Source: Alisma plantago-aquatica (lineage: Eukaryota; Streptophyta; Magnoliopsida; Alismatales; Alismataceae). Taken from it: DNA of 64,000 nucleotides. A model generated the notes under the pieces. That model saw only the letters and a program-made list of their open reading frames with translations, searched no databases and was not told the DNA's origin. The position numbers and the translations under genes were made by a program. Numbering within the stretch: the stretch's first letter is position 1; each line of letters opens with the position of its first letter. The DNA lies in contig OY856411.1 of assembly GCA_963693085.1 (NCBI GenBank), positions 1,346,675,050 through 1,346,739,049 of the forward strand. Reading direction: 5' to 3'. Below, in pieces: positions 1 through 12,610 of this stretch.

Positions 1-1012
1 TCTAGAGCAGTATATACATGATTTATGAGTAACAAGACTTCATTCTCGCATAGATATCTAGGTGATTGTCCCTTGCCTAATGGGAAGATACTTTCTTTGC
101 TCCAATTGAATAGTTCTATCAAGTATGGATATGTTATGGATGTGTTTGTGTGTAGCGGTGGCAAAAAGTTGGTTCCACCCCCAATGACTTCGATCAGTAA
201 TCTAGACCTACTTTTAATTCCACATTTTACTTTCCTTTGTAATTAGATTAACTCAACCCAATCAAATTTTGGTTCTAAATAGTAGTCTTAACTCAATTAG
301 GTATGACTAGAAAGGTTCTTTAAAAATTTGTTCGTTGGGATTTTATCCTTATCTATATTGTGATAAGACATGTCCGCTTGCAGGTGGTGTTGTCTCTTTT
401 CATTTTGATATAAAAAATAGGGATTTAATTCTTTGGTGAATTTGTCAGTGTGACAAAATATTGCATCACTTATGCTATCCTATATATAGTGTAGTGTATC
501 CATAGGGTGAGGCACACCTTGAAATAAATAGACACAAATTGTGTGAACGATTTCTTTCTTGGAGAAGAGAAAATCAGCCCTAAGGATGACAACCTACAAT
601 AGGAGGAAAGTAGGAGTTTGGCGACACTAGTATGTTCAACAAATCTAGCTCTACTTGCTCTTGGAAGCCAAGGTAGTGCATCAAGATTTCCTACATCCGC
701 ATGGACTATGTATAAGTCAAGGCACTTGTTGAATTCTTCAAGGACATGTAACACAAAAAAACAATGTGGTGTTGCAAAGGCAAAAAGTGGGCAGCAACAC
801 AAAGATGAGATTGTATTTGGATCCAAAAGTTAATGATCTTCACTGACATAAGATGTGCCTAATTGTTGGACAACTAGTATCCATCAAGGTATATTTTATA
901 TCCATTTTGTACCTTTAATATACTGATGTTCTATGGAAAAGACAAATCCCTTGGTGAAGAGTTTTGTCGGAAATTCTTTTTCAAAAAATTTATGTGCCCC
1001 TCCCTCCAAACT
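1..1012 (+). repeat. 5' LTR of copia element P1, right-hand part only
   Basis: The stretch from about 440 to 930 matches about 32850-33320 (the 3' LTR of the same element) in order and orientation. Both copies contain a block beginning gagaaaatcagcc, the shared phrase aggcacttgtt and a TTCATCGACATAAGA-like block. The copies are well diverged, with many substitutions and small indels. A degenerate primer site follows at 1019, which places the LTR end near 1012. The left part of the LTR lies outside the window, and bases 1-440 could not be aligned with confidence. Open frames here are chance frames in LTR sequence. Confidence 0.6.
479..489 (+). promoter_or_regulatory. Possible LTR TATA box
   Basis: CCTATATATAG lies on the + strand, about 80 bases upstream of the block shared by both P1 LTRs, a plausible place for the U3/R boundary. 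The 3' LTR does not keep a clear equivalent, so this is weak. Confidence 0.3.
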
Positions 1013-1018
1013 TGATAG

Positions 1019-1031
1019 TGGTCTGAGAGCC
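1019..1031 (+). other. Degenerate tRNA-iMet primer-binding site of P1
   Basis: TGGTCTGAGAGCC differs at two positions from TGGTATCAGAGC, the sequence complementary to the 3' end of plant initiator tRNA-Met that primes many Ty1-copia elements. It lies just past the end of the LTR homology, as a primer site should. Confidence 0.6.
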
Positions 1032-2280
1032 AACATTGTATTATTTTACTTTTAGATTAGATTTTGAATTGCAAACATATATTTATATGAATAGTGTGTA
1101 ATTATATCCATGTTAATCACATAGTATTATATATGACATGATGTACATATCTATTACATAAATCAAGGCTATGCCTTCAAAATCATTTTTTGTAGATGTG
1201 GATATGGAAATTAGGTCGTTGTAGTGAATGAGGTGAAACTTGCAATATCCTCACTTTTTATTGTGATCAAAACATGTAAGATGTATGTGGCTTGCATGCC
1301 ATGCATCTATGTCTTTCTACACTCCATGAAAATTTAATTCTTGCGATTGGGAAAGGATAATATGTCGACATTAATGGTGGATAATGGTGGAGAGGAGGAG
1401 ATGATCTAAGTGTACACCAATAAGGAAAGTCCTTGAAGGGTTCATGATGAAGATGAAGTAATGACTCCATCAACAACTGAAGAATTGCCCAAATAGAAAA
1501 TCCAACTGGGTGACTAACTATCCATTCGACATATTAGGAAACCTTGTAAAGTCATGTTAAGGGTTACATTAGATCTGATTTCCTTGGTTGTTTTTCTTCA
1601 ACTAATTTTGGCTCGTAATGTTGTACTAGTTGACATATCATATTTTATTTCTTCTTGTTATTATTTCTTGTTATTGTTATAGTATATGATACATATAATA
1701 GTGTATATGTAATGGTAATTTGATACGTATGAATATAATAACAATTACCTCAATGAATATCAACTTTAGGATGCCTTCCACTATGAAATACAAATGAAAA
1801 CATTGATCAACTATGGGTGGGAATGCTTCGGATGGTGCTTGGCCTATCTTAGGGAATTGTGATAATATGTATGCAGGTTTGTTCAGTAGGATGCATAGAA
1901 TATTGTATTGGCCTCTAAACTGGACTTGACTAGGAGATCTTAATAGGATTAGAAACCAAGAGGCCTAAAGATGGCATATATTTCATAAGATAAATTATGA
2001 CAATGAGTTGTGTAAATGTCTATGATGTAATTGGTAATTGTTACCTACCTGAATAGTTAAGTTGTGAGTGGTGGGACAAAGTTGACTCATAACTTAACAT
2101 ATTCTTGATCTTGGCTCACTAGAAGATTGCACACTGCAATTTTGTGAATAATAGTGAAGGAAATTGGTTTGGTAAAAGTAGGAAAGGGGGTATTAGTTAA
2201 AGGCCAAACTAATCTCATAAAATTAAATTAGTTTTAAATCAAAATTGTTGGCTCTTGCAAATATTTTATTTGTAGATCGA
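1032..2280 (+). other. P1 leader between primer site and gag; no gene seen
   Basis: About 1.2 kb of AT-rich sequence lies between the primer site and the first recognisable gag codons. Only short chance frames occur. It may be a long untranslated leader or may hold small insertions that I could not delimit. Confidence 0.4.
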
Positions 2281-5200
2281 ATGAAAAACACGCAGAGCTT
2301 ATATGTGTGATTGATCCTAGAGAAAGAAAAGTTTAATGGGAATGACTTCCATAACTGGTATAAGATATTGAAATTTTTTCGTATCAAGAGTGTAAGCTCT
2401 TTGCCTTGAAAATATCAGTAGCTAGGAGAACAAACTTCAAATTTTCCTAAAATAGAAAGGGAAGCTTATCGTAAGCACATTGAAGACACTATTGACATCA
2501 AGAACTTCATGCTATACTCCATGAATCATGAGCTTCAAAAGCAACATGAGAACATGGAAGTTCTAGATATGGCCACACTTCTCATAGAATATGTTTCGAG
2601 AATAAGCAAGGCAAGAGATGTATTATGTCTCTAAGGCCCTATTTAATTGCACATGGCTGAAGGAGATCCAGATGGGGTCCATGTACTCAATTTGATTGTC
2701 CATTTGGAAAGCATAGAGAGACTAGGATTACCCTTGGGCCAAGATTTGGCCGCTGATGTAATTTTGCAGTTGTTGCTAGAATCTTATAGTCCATTTGTCA
2801 TGGACAATTTTGTTCAACCATTGTTAGAATTGCATGACATACTGGGAACTGATGAAACTCAGATATAGAAAGACAAGTCAAAGTTTGTCTTTAAGGTCAT
2901 AAAATGAAAGGGAAAGTCAAAGGACAAAGCCAAAGCTAAGAAGAGTGTATAGCTATCAAAAATCAAAGTTTTTTGTACTTAAATAAAAAGGAGGAGTAGG
3001 TAAGGAAGGAAAATGTCACCATTTTCTACATATTGGACATTGGAACTAAAGATGAAGAAGGAGGGGATAAAGATCTCAATTTTGGGTATGTATCTTTTAG
3101 GGATAAACTTGTCTACTTCTTCATCTTGGGTATTGGATACTAGATGTGGATCTCACATATGCTCTAATATGCATTATTTGAAAAGAAGTAAACCCTTACT
3201 GAAGGGAGAGGTGATCTACAAGTTGCTAATGGAGAAAGATATGTAACCACAGATGCAGACACCCATATTTTATCTATTCCTAGTGAAATTGTAATAGAGT
3301 TAGATAATTTCTTTTATGTACCTGCCAAAAACATCATCTCCACATATAGTTTGGAAAAGAATGGTTTTGAATTTCTAATAAAGGATAGTTGAGTCTATAC
3401 TTCTAGAAATGAGATATCCTATGGCACTATCCCAATGTCTCATAGTCTTTATTTATTTGATCTTGATACAAGTGTATATAATATAAATACCAAGTTAAAA
3501 CTCAATGGCTCAAAGAAACTTACCTTTGGAACTATCACCTAGGGGACATAAATGAGAAATACATTTCTAGACTCCATAAAGATGGTTGTCTGGCCTCATT
3601 TGATTTTGATTCAGTTTAGCCATGTGAAGCTTATTTATTGGGAAAGATGATAATAACACCCTTCACTAGTAAAAGTGAGAGGGTAAGTGACTCGTTATGA
3701 CTCAAACATAAAGATGTATGGATCTTTTAGAACAACTTCTAGAGGTGGATATCATTACTTGATCACATTTACTGATGACTTCAGTAGACATGGATATATG
3801 TATCTCATGAAGCACAAATTAGAATCTCATGAATAGTTCAAGGAATTCATGAATGGAGTACAAATCAACTTGGAAAGAATATAAAAGCACTATGATACTA
3901 TTATGGTGGAGATATCTAAGCAAAGAGTTTGAGGCCCTTTTGAGAGACTATGGTATCATATATTGACTCCACATGGAACCCTATTACATTATGGTGTGTC
4001 AAAATGAAAGAATATCACCTTTTCGGACATGGTACAATCAATTATGAGTTTAGCTAATCTTTGGACTTACTTATGGGGGAATGCTTTTGAAACTATCATG
4101 TTTACATTTAATGTGTACCTTATACATTAGTTCAATAGACACCATATGAGATACGGAATAGGAAATGCCCCAATACACATTTTATGAAGGTTTGGAGATG
4201 TGAAGCTTATGTCAAGAAATCGACCTCTAAAAATATTTGTCTCAAATCAGATAACTATTTTTTTATTGGATACCTTAAGGAAATAAAATGTTATACTTCT
4301 ATTCAATCTAACAAAAAAGTGTATGTTATCATAATTATTGCATTCCTTGAAAAGGAATTCATTTCCAAAGTAACCATTGGGAGAAAAATAGACCTTAAAG
4401 AAGTTTTAGGACGATAAGATAATAATGAAATATGGAGATAGATGACAATCAAAGATTATTGTATCTTAGACAATGATATGTATGATATGCTATCTCAATT
4501 CAAGTGAGGTAAGTAGAGAGAAGAATTAGATAATAATCAATAAATGTGTATGTTTTCAAGTCCAAAAGAAGGGTTGAAATCATAGTTGAAGTTCCCATCC
4601 TATGGAGCCACCCCATATGGATGATGAGTGGGGATTGGATGCAATAGGGGGTGTCAGGTCCTTGAGAATCCATGTTGCACAATGTAATCACAAGCCATTG
4701 TGGATCTTTAATTCCTATGTACCATAAGAACCTTAAATCTATTAGCACACATACAGAGCCAAAGAGATTTGGATTTCTTATCACACAATCAGATGACTCG
4801 TTGGTCATGAATGATGATGAGCCAAAAACCTACAACCTACAATGATATTATTGAGGAACCATATTATAGTAAATGACTTGAGGCCATGAGACCTAATATG
4901 GACTCCATGTACTTCATAAAGTATGGACTTTGGAAGATGCACCTGAAGGGGCAAACCTATAAGGTGCAAATGAGTCTTCGGGAAGAAGACAAACATGGAT
5001 GTTAATATAAAAACCTATAAAAGTAATTGGTTGCAAAAGTTTTCAAATAGGCCTAAGGTGTTGATTTTGATGAAATGTTTTCACCAGTTGACATGGTTAA
5101 ATCTGTTAAGAACATGCTTACTATTACAGTTTATCGTGACTAGGAGATTTAACAAATGGACTTAAAAATTGTTTTCCTTATTGACAATATTCTTGAGGAT

Positions 5201-5283
5201 GCATACATGAAACTACTTAAATATTAAATTGATCCAAATAAAGCAAATAAAGTCTGCAAGCTACAAAGCTCAGTATATGAATT
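2281..5283 (+). pseudogene. P1 Ty1-copia gag-pol, 5' portion (gag, protease, integrase, start of RT), broken
   Basis: Remnants appear in the usual copia order. The gag start (FNGNDFHNWY, about 2330) is followed by a gag core near 2647-2868 (GVHVLNL, LPLGQDLA). A zinc-knuckle remnant near 3010 has lost cysteines. The aspartic protease at 3130-3180 reads LDTRCGSHICSN, with the catalytic DTG changed to DTR. A GAG-pre-integrase segment follows, then the integrase tail at 4184-4417 (VWRCEAYVKK, FLEKEF). The RT N-terminus lies at about 4990-5280 (DFDEMFSP, ANKVCKLQSSVYEL). Stops and frameshifts are spread throughout, so no product is expected. The frame breaks off after VYEL, inside the RT domain, and homology resumes at 31021, so the cause is an insertion and not a deletion. 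Lineage within Ty1-copia was not resolved. Confidence 0.85.
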
Positions 5284-5629
5284 ATCTTTAAAAATAAAAC
5301 AAAAATTTACAAAAATGCCTTCACAGAAGCAATGGGCAAAAAATTTAGTTGGCAATGGATGGTGAATGTTATAAATTTAAAAAGAAAATTATAAGATGAA
5401 TAATACGGTAATAAGGTTCCTATCGGTGATGTGTTGAAGGTCGCAAAAAGAGGATTCATCATCAACTAGTACTCCAATGGTATCAAAACAAAAGGAAAAA
5501 ATGATGATGATTTGTCATACAAGTTGCACTTTGCTTTTGTACCTTTTGTGCAGTGTCATCACCAGATCCCTGGCTTGCTTTAAAGTTACTTGAAAGAACA
5601 ACTTATAGAGGAGAAATTCTAGTGAGGTC
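5284..5629 (-). pseudogene. C-terminal remnant of the RT-like protein (left of P2)
   Basis: Read on the minus strand from 5629, the codons continue the frame that stops at the other edge of P2. A DLT-x-ISPL segment is followed by an AQKVQKQ segment and then NHHHFFPF. This matches the C-terminal region that follows the RT domain in plant RT-like proteins, as I remember the family. One stop lies early and more follow. The homology fades near 5410. It is a decayed tail, not a gene. Confidence 0.6.
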
Positions 5630-7714
5630 TGTAAGGAAATCAGGGTGACACATATAGGTAGAGGAAATAAAAATTTGACCCACGATTCCCTAACTAGTAG
5701 AATCATGTCAACAACAATGTATCTAGGAACGAAGGATTGCAAGGTTATACTTGGTCCTGGAGAAAATCTAGAGACATTACCCTTATAGTAGTGTCATGCT
5801 TCTTCTTCAGGTAGCAGCATGATCCTTCTTCAGTAGAAGTACTTGAACAGTCATCAACAATGGACTCTTGGTACGGTGCCATGGGTAGTGGTTGATAGTG
5901 TCCTCTTAGCGGCAGACAGTGTCCTCCTACCTCTAGAGTAGTCCACGCAGACCACGGGAACTCCACATTGTGCTACCAGAGCCAACAAGAAGGATTGGTC
6001 CCTTTGAATGTTAATCTAATAGGATTGATTTGCTCTCCCACAATTGTCTCTCCCTTGTTGTTCCTCCCTTATACGGGTAGAACTTGCCCATGATCTCTAA
6101 TGGTTACTACAACCATAGAGGAAAACAATTGTTAGAGCTTATTATTGTGTCTGCGAATCCCCCCAGTACCCCTCTATTTATAGGAGAGTCTAGGGTTAGG
6201 GTTCCTAGTCTGTGCGATAGTTGAAAGGGCTAAATTCATGATTTTTTTGGAAACTTCAGATGGTGAACTGATCAGTTCACACACCCAATTGGTCAGTTTG
6301 TGCACAAACCAGTCAATTCATGTGACGAAGCAGTCGGTTCATGCAGTATTTTTTCCTGAATCACATTGGTATCCAATGCACGATTAATGCAAAACCTGAC
6401 GTCAGCATTAATCATTGATCCAATTGAATTGACCACTGAATCAGATGGTTCATTCTATGAAATGGTAGGTTGGGACTTGTGAATCGGTCAGTTCACTATG
6501 TGAACTGGTCATTTTACACCCTAGTTCAGCCATTAATCAATTAATGTTGATTCCTATTGACCTAACACTCCAACTGATTGGTTTAACACTTGAATAGGTT
6601 GTTTCCGAGTCCAATCAGTCAATTTTAAGCCTCAGTTGTTTAATTGAATACCTAAACACCTTTAGTAATCAATATAAACATCATTCATAGATAAACTCCT
6701 ATTCCAAGTGTAACATATGTGTGTGACCCTATAGGTCCCAAATTATGTTGGCAATGAATGTCCATAAATAACTTATGACATTACAAGCAATGAGCAGTAT
6801 CTAGTAACACATCATTGCTACCCAAGTAGTTTGGAAAGTTGGAGAACAACTTCAACCTACAATCCATGATCAATGTTACAATGATCGTATAGTTCCTTCC
6901 TATCTGATATCTAGATTAAAATCGAGGCATGGAATCGTCATCCTCTCAAAGTTCAATCCATGTTCCTTGAACTAGAGTAGACTATCTGAGATGCATGTTA
7001 GTTCACATATCACATATTAAATCACATGAGTATGGCCATACATCTCTTAGTATCTCTTATCAACAGGCCTAGATATCAATCTCCTACAGGAGTGATAAAT
7101 CCCATCTACATCACTCACACTCAATCCCCATGTGTCACAGAGTACCCGAGCATCACCTTTATGGAAACCCTGATTCAAGATCAAGTTGGATGATGTCAAA
7201 TTACAATGAATGGCATGCAATTAGTGTAGTGACTTCAGGTCTAAGAACTACAATCACCACTATCACTATGAGAGATGATTCTGACTACCATCCCATGGTA
7301 TCCAGTTATCACTCTCAAGGTAGGTCTATCTGATACACTGTTCTCTAAGATGTAAATGTGTGCTTGACTTGATATCACATATCATGACAAATGAGACTCT
7401 ATCATCAGTCAACACACACTCTAGTCTTATGTATTACTATCATCTATTTTTCTTCCACAATAATATCTAACTAGGGACATAAAAAGAATGTATGTACTCT
7501 TATCATACATAATGATCTCATTATTTAGGTCCTCAATATGAGGACATATGTCATCGAGTGGCATCATTATTTATACATATATTTATGTTTGTATCACCAT
7601 CTCATGACTAAGAAAAGCATAATAGATGGAATTTCCTTTATTATTATCAAATCAGGTATATAATGCCCCATTGCAATCATTATATGATTGGCTCTTTGGG
7701 AATACATACCAACA
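5630..7714 (-). repeat. P2 3' LTR (2,085 bp)
   Basis: It matches 12613-14047 followed by 17099-17767 in order and orientation. It begins TGTAAGGAAATC next to the AGGTC duplication and ends CATACCAACA next to the purine tract. It holds many copies of a quasi-palindromic motif near GAACTGGTCAGTTC (about 6250-6620). Confidence 0.9.
6174..6184 (-). promoter_or_regulatory. TATA box of P2 3' LTR
   Basis: The minus strand reads CCTATAAATAG, a good plant TATA box, at the expected interior position of an LTR. The other LTR has the mutated form CCTATAATTAG at 13153-13163. Confidence 0.6.
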
Positions 7715-7727
7715 AACTCCCACTTGC
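7715..7727 (-). other. P2 polypurine tract
   Basis: The minus strand reads GCAAGTGGGAGTT and ends exactly at the LTR start TGTTGGTATG. This is the standard plus-strand priming site next to a 3' LTR. P1 has a related tract at 31468. Confidence 0.8.
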
Positions 7728-10364
7728 ACTTAGAGACAATCACCTAAGAATCTTATTCCAAGTGATCTTAATGTATCCATCATGTTTTGACTACGCAAGT
7801 GCTTTATAGAGGGTTAGCAACATTTTCTTCAAGTTAGTATTTTGCAAGTTTCTCATCTCCTCATTGTATGACATTTCATATGAGATAGAAGTGTCTTAGT
7901 AAGCTATCTGAGATTCCTTACCTAACCAGTAGATCTATTATTGTCATAGTATTTCTACTGTGTCATCAATGGTTGGAACCTCTCGTAAGTTCATCCATCC
8001 ATATGAGCTTCTTGATCCATACAATATCCTCTAATGTGTTCAAAACAGTAAGGTACTTGGATTCTATTATAGAATTGGCAACTGTCTCTTACTTGGAACA
8101 TTTTCATCTTACAATTTTATTTTAAGGTCAAACACAAATTTACATTGTGATCATTAACTGTATTTGTCATTTTGGAAGCTTGCATCAATGTAACCCTTTA
8201 CACCCAACTCTTCCTTATTACCATAACTAAGAAACTAATCCTTTTAGTGCTTTTCAAGTACTTAAGAATGTTCTCATAGTACTCTAGTGACCTTTACTAG
8301 GATCTAACAGATATCCACTCATCATATGAGATAATAGGATGAATATATATCTTCTTGTCATGTCAAATACATATATGATCACGGGATGAGTATATACATG
8401 ATAGATCCAATTGTGAATGCATATGGCATCTATGAACATGTTCTTGTTCTTCACAAGAATTGGACATGAGGCTCCTAAGAGATTAACTCCATGGAACATG
8501 GAATAGTCTTCTCTCATTGATTCCTAAATGTTGAACCCCTTTAGCATCTTGCCAATGTATGTGCTCTTACTTAGGTCAAGAAGATTTCTAGATCTAGTTC
8601 TATAGATCTCAGTTCCTATAACATAAGATACTTCTCCTAAGCCTTCATAGAGAAGGTTATTTCTTTGCTAGATTTTATCATATGTATCATAAGAATGGTA
8701 TTCCCCATCATAATGTGGAATATATTTATGCTCCCACTAAATTTTATGTAATCACATATTTCATCTTCACTCAATCAAACTCTTTGACTGTCTTGTCAAA
8801 TAGAAAATTCCAGCTCTGAGATGCTTTCTTCAATTACATTGATTGACATTTATATCTTATAGACTTTATTTGCATTATTGGATTTATAACACCTTTAGGT
8901 TGTGTCACATACAAATCTTCTCAGTATTCCTTTTAAGGGATGTGGTTTTAACGTCCATTTTTCCAAATCTCATAGTCATATTAAGCTACAATAGCAAGCG
9001 TTGTCCTGATGGATTTAACCATGGCAATCTTCTCTTATAGGTTTTTACACTACCATTCATGTCGGTCTTTTACTCAAAGACCCAAATGCATCCTATGTAT
9101 TTTATCCCTTTAGGTGGACCCACAGAGGTCATACCTTGTTGGTTTAACTGAAGTCCATCTTTGATCTCATGGCCTCAAGTCATACCTCAGACTTTGGTCC
9201 CTCAAAAGCTTCTAGGTAGGTTGTTGAGTCATTATATATGATCAACTCACCACCTTTCTAAGTTATAAGATATCATAACCTTTCAAACTCAATGCATGTT
9301 CTACTTAGAACTATAAGGTTTTGTGTTACATAAGGAAGTTGAGATTCCACAACAATTTGTGATTCTAATTGTTACTTTAGTACCTTTTAGGTTCAATGTT
9401 TTCTTGTTTGCCTCGAACATTTCAAGATCTACTTTTACACCCACTGATTCCTTTAGAATGAAATTCCTTTCAGGAATATAACTATCCTACAAAAAAAACA
9501 CTTTGTTGTTGGATTGGGATAAGAGTAGTATTTAACAAAATAAAAGTTATGTGATTTTTGGACAATTTTTTTTCAAGAAACTATTTTCTTATTTAACCTT
9601 TCATCCCTAGACATGTAGGGACACTTCCCATGACATATCTCATATGGTGTCTTTTGAACCATTTTAGACGGTACATTGCTTTAGTGTATAACATGTGCTC
9701 AAAGGGAAATTGGAAGATTAGCTATATTTATTGACAATCACACCATGACTAATAGGGTGTGATACCTTCTTTCTAATACATCGGTATGTTTTAGGAGTTC
9801 ATTGTGATACACTATCATAGTCTCCTAGAAGGTATTCAAACTTTTGGTTTAAAATATTTCACTATCGATCATATCAAAGTGTATTAATACTTTTATCTAG
9901 TTAGTTACGTACTTCATTCATGATCTCCTTGAACATTTCAAGAGATTCATACTTATATTTCATTAAATACAAACTTCCATATCTATTGATAAAATTAGTA
10001 AATATGGTACTGGTATCTACCTTCTGCATTTATTCTAAAAGGTCTAAGTACATCATTATGTACTATCCCTAATAGAATGGTTGCTTTCCCACTACATCTA
10101 GTGATGATGCTTTTGTCATATTTCCCAATAAATAAGACTTGCATGTCTCTATTGGTTCAATAACCAAATCAGTATAGATAACCATCATTATGGATTCTAG
10201 AAATGCATTTCTCATTTACACTCTCTAGATGACAATACTATAGGTATTCGTTGTTTGAGTCATCAAGTCATTCAGTATATGTATCATAGACATTTGTCTC
10301 TACAAATATCAAGTATAGATTATGAGACTTGAAGTGGAGATCTCTATCTCCTTTTTCTTCCTGA
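7728..10364 (-). pseudogene. P2 pol remnant (protease, integrase, RT, RNase H)
   Basis: The segments read on the minus strand. RNase H tail near 8050-8100 (TVANSIIESKYL, where TTEAEYI is usual). RT N-terminal part near 9000-9110 (IGCIWVFE, a stop, KTDMNGSVKTYK). Integrase end near 9600-9660 (VQKTPYEICHGK). All parts carry stops and shifts and none is functional. No catalytic RT box could be read with confidence. Confidence 0.8.
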
Positions 10365-11160
10365 TATCCTCTATATAAAGAGGGAAGTTCCTTTTCTAGT
10401 GTCCAGACTTGTGACAGTGGTGGCACTTTCCTTCCTTATTGACTCCTCCCTTAGCTTTCAATGCAAAAGGATTTTGTTTCTAGCTAGATTTAGAACTCTT
10501 TTTATCTTTGCCTTTGCCCTTGGACTTCCCTTTGCTTATCATCATCATATATTTGGGTTTGTCCTTCTTGTTATGCTCTTCAACTATCCTCAGCATGCTA
10601 AGTAATTCTAATAATGGCTTGTCAAAATTGTTCATGTTCAAGTTCATGACAAACTGGTTGTATGACTCTGGCAGTGACTGTATAATCACATTTGTGGCCA
10701 ACTCTTGACCCAAGGGAAATCTCATTCTTGTAAGGATATCCACATATCGAATCAACTTGAGTACATGAGGACCTACTGGATCTCCTTCATCAATATTGCA
10801 CTTGAAAAATGCCTTTGAGACATCATATCTCTCTTGTATTGCCTGATCTTGAAACATATTCTTAAGATGTGTTATCATCTCAATAACATCCATGTTCTCA
10901 TGTTGTCATTGCAACTCATAGTACATTGATCGTAACATCATGAACTTGACATCCACAACATCTTCAGAGTGCTTCTAGTAAGCATCCTTGTTATCTTTAG
11001 GCATGTTGGGAGAGGGTTCATCTGGCTCTGGTATCTCCAAGACAAAGAACTTGTGCTCTTGAATGAGAATGATTCTCAAAGTCTAGAACTAGACATGGAA
11101 TTTGTTCCCATTCAACTTGTCCTTCTTAAGGATAACGTGCAAAAAAAAATTTTGTGTTTG
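10365..11160 (-). pseudogene. P2 gag remnant with 137-codon open stretch
   Basis: The longest open stretch is 10480-10893. It is a copia gag of the UBN2-like type, with MITHLKNMFQ, QERYDVSKAF, GPHVLKLIRYV, FPLGQELATNVI and SYNQFVMNLNMNN in order, ending in a basic KGKSKGKGKDKK tail. Just beyond, at 10370-10430, is a zinc knuckle KCHHCHKSGH in which the codon after the His is a stop and the last Cys is replaced by Phe. More decayed gag extends upstream to about 11160. The same gag family is present in P1, so the two copia elements are related although their LTRs differ. Confidence 0.85.
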
Positions 11161-12425
11161 CCATTAAATTCTACAAAAGATATTGCAAATTTAGTCAAAA
11201 CATATTTTGATTAATTTGATTTGATAAGTTTGACGATATTAATTAGGCTTTTAATTAATTATTGCTCCCACTATTTTGTTCAAAATTGATAGCACACACA
11301 TATGAATTCAAAAGATTATAGCGTACAACCTTCTAGTGAGACAAGATCCAAAACAATTAAAAGTTAATACCCAGCCAATGTTGGCTCTCATAACCAATTA
11401 TTATGGAGGCAATATTTTCCAATTGCATCTCATATAATTCTTGGATAGATGATGTGCACAACTCTTTGTCATAATCCATCTATATGATTCTAAGCACTTA
11501 ATCCTACTAAGGTCACATATTTAAGCCTAACCCATAAGACAACATGATAGAATGTGCACCCCGCTACGACAGACCCACATATCTACCATCACATTTCCAC
11601 AAGATAGACAATGCACCATGCTAGGGCGTGCCCACACTTAGTCGATCAAGCCTTTAATGTGTGTTTATCATTGGAAAGTAACTAAGACCAAATATTATAT
11701 TTGAGGGATTTTATATAAATACATATACATATCCAATCACCACATATTTGTAGTATGTATCATGTACATGTTATAGCCACAACAAAACATGCAATATAAA
11801 CACAAGAAATGGTTATGGCCATCCTATTGTAATTCCTTGGATCCACAAGGAATTACTACCACCTAAGGTCCACAACATATGTAGCAACCTATTGTTGATG
11901 ATGATTTGTATTGAACCAGTCCATGACGATTGGTTCAACCCTTCAAACAGTCGACTGGCCTCCTAATTGGTTGGTTGATTGTTCGAACTGATCACCTCGC
12001 CTCTAGTCCATGTGATGTTTGGACTCCTTCAGTCAGTCAGTTGGGCCACCAGCCGATCTGTTGGATCCTCCTATCATTGGCCTCCTTGGTTCTTCAATTG
12101 ATCGGTTCAGCTCCTGAACTGATCGGTTTTCTTGATGATCCGGTCGGCTTGCTTGGTACTTCTTTGCCATAACAAAAAATAAAACTATCCTAATCCTATT
12201 AACTATTTACATTGTAATTGGGAAATCTCGAGTTACATTTGAGGGGAGCATAAGAAGGAAATAATCAATACTTTTACACATGGAAAAATAAGAGAGAGGA
12301 TCGGTATGCAAACTGAGATATTAATAGGAACAACAACCATCCAACCAAGAACAAAAGGTCTAGGATATAGGCCACAACCATGCTACCAATCACCATCAAA
12401 ACAATTTGAGGTGACGCATATAAAT

Positions 12426-12477
<52 letters not shown>

Positions 12478-12598
12478 CATGGAGTTGTATGTGAGATTTA
12501 ATCGAATATGCACATTCACCAGTTTAATATTTGTATTGTATGAATTAAAATAAATAATATCATATTAATTTAAATCTAGTTACATCATAAATTGATGT
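11161..12598 (-). other. P2 leader between gag and primer site; no gene seen
   Basis: This is AT-rich sequence with a GAAC-TGGT-rich patch at 11910-12160 resembling the motif repeated in the P2 LTRs, and a long AT microsatellite near 12450. No coding similarity was seen. Confidence 0.5.
12429..12472. repeat. (AT)n microsatellite
   Basis: An uninterrupted AT dinucleotide run of about 44 bases inside the P2 leader. Confidence 0.95.
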
Positions 12599-12610
12599 GA
12601 CTCTAATACC
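12599..12610 (-). other. P2 primer-binding site
   Basis: The minus strand reads TGGTATTAGAGTC, two changes from the tRNA-iMet complement TGGTATCAGAGC. It sits directly inside the 5' LTR, as expected. Confidence 0.75.

Noticed and set aside
470..833. Overlapping frames of 118 and 71 codons
   Set aside because: They lie inside the P1 5' LTR, and the equivalent frame in the 3' LTR (32957-33187) is not conserved in sequence as a protein would be.
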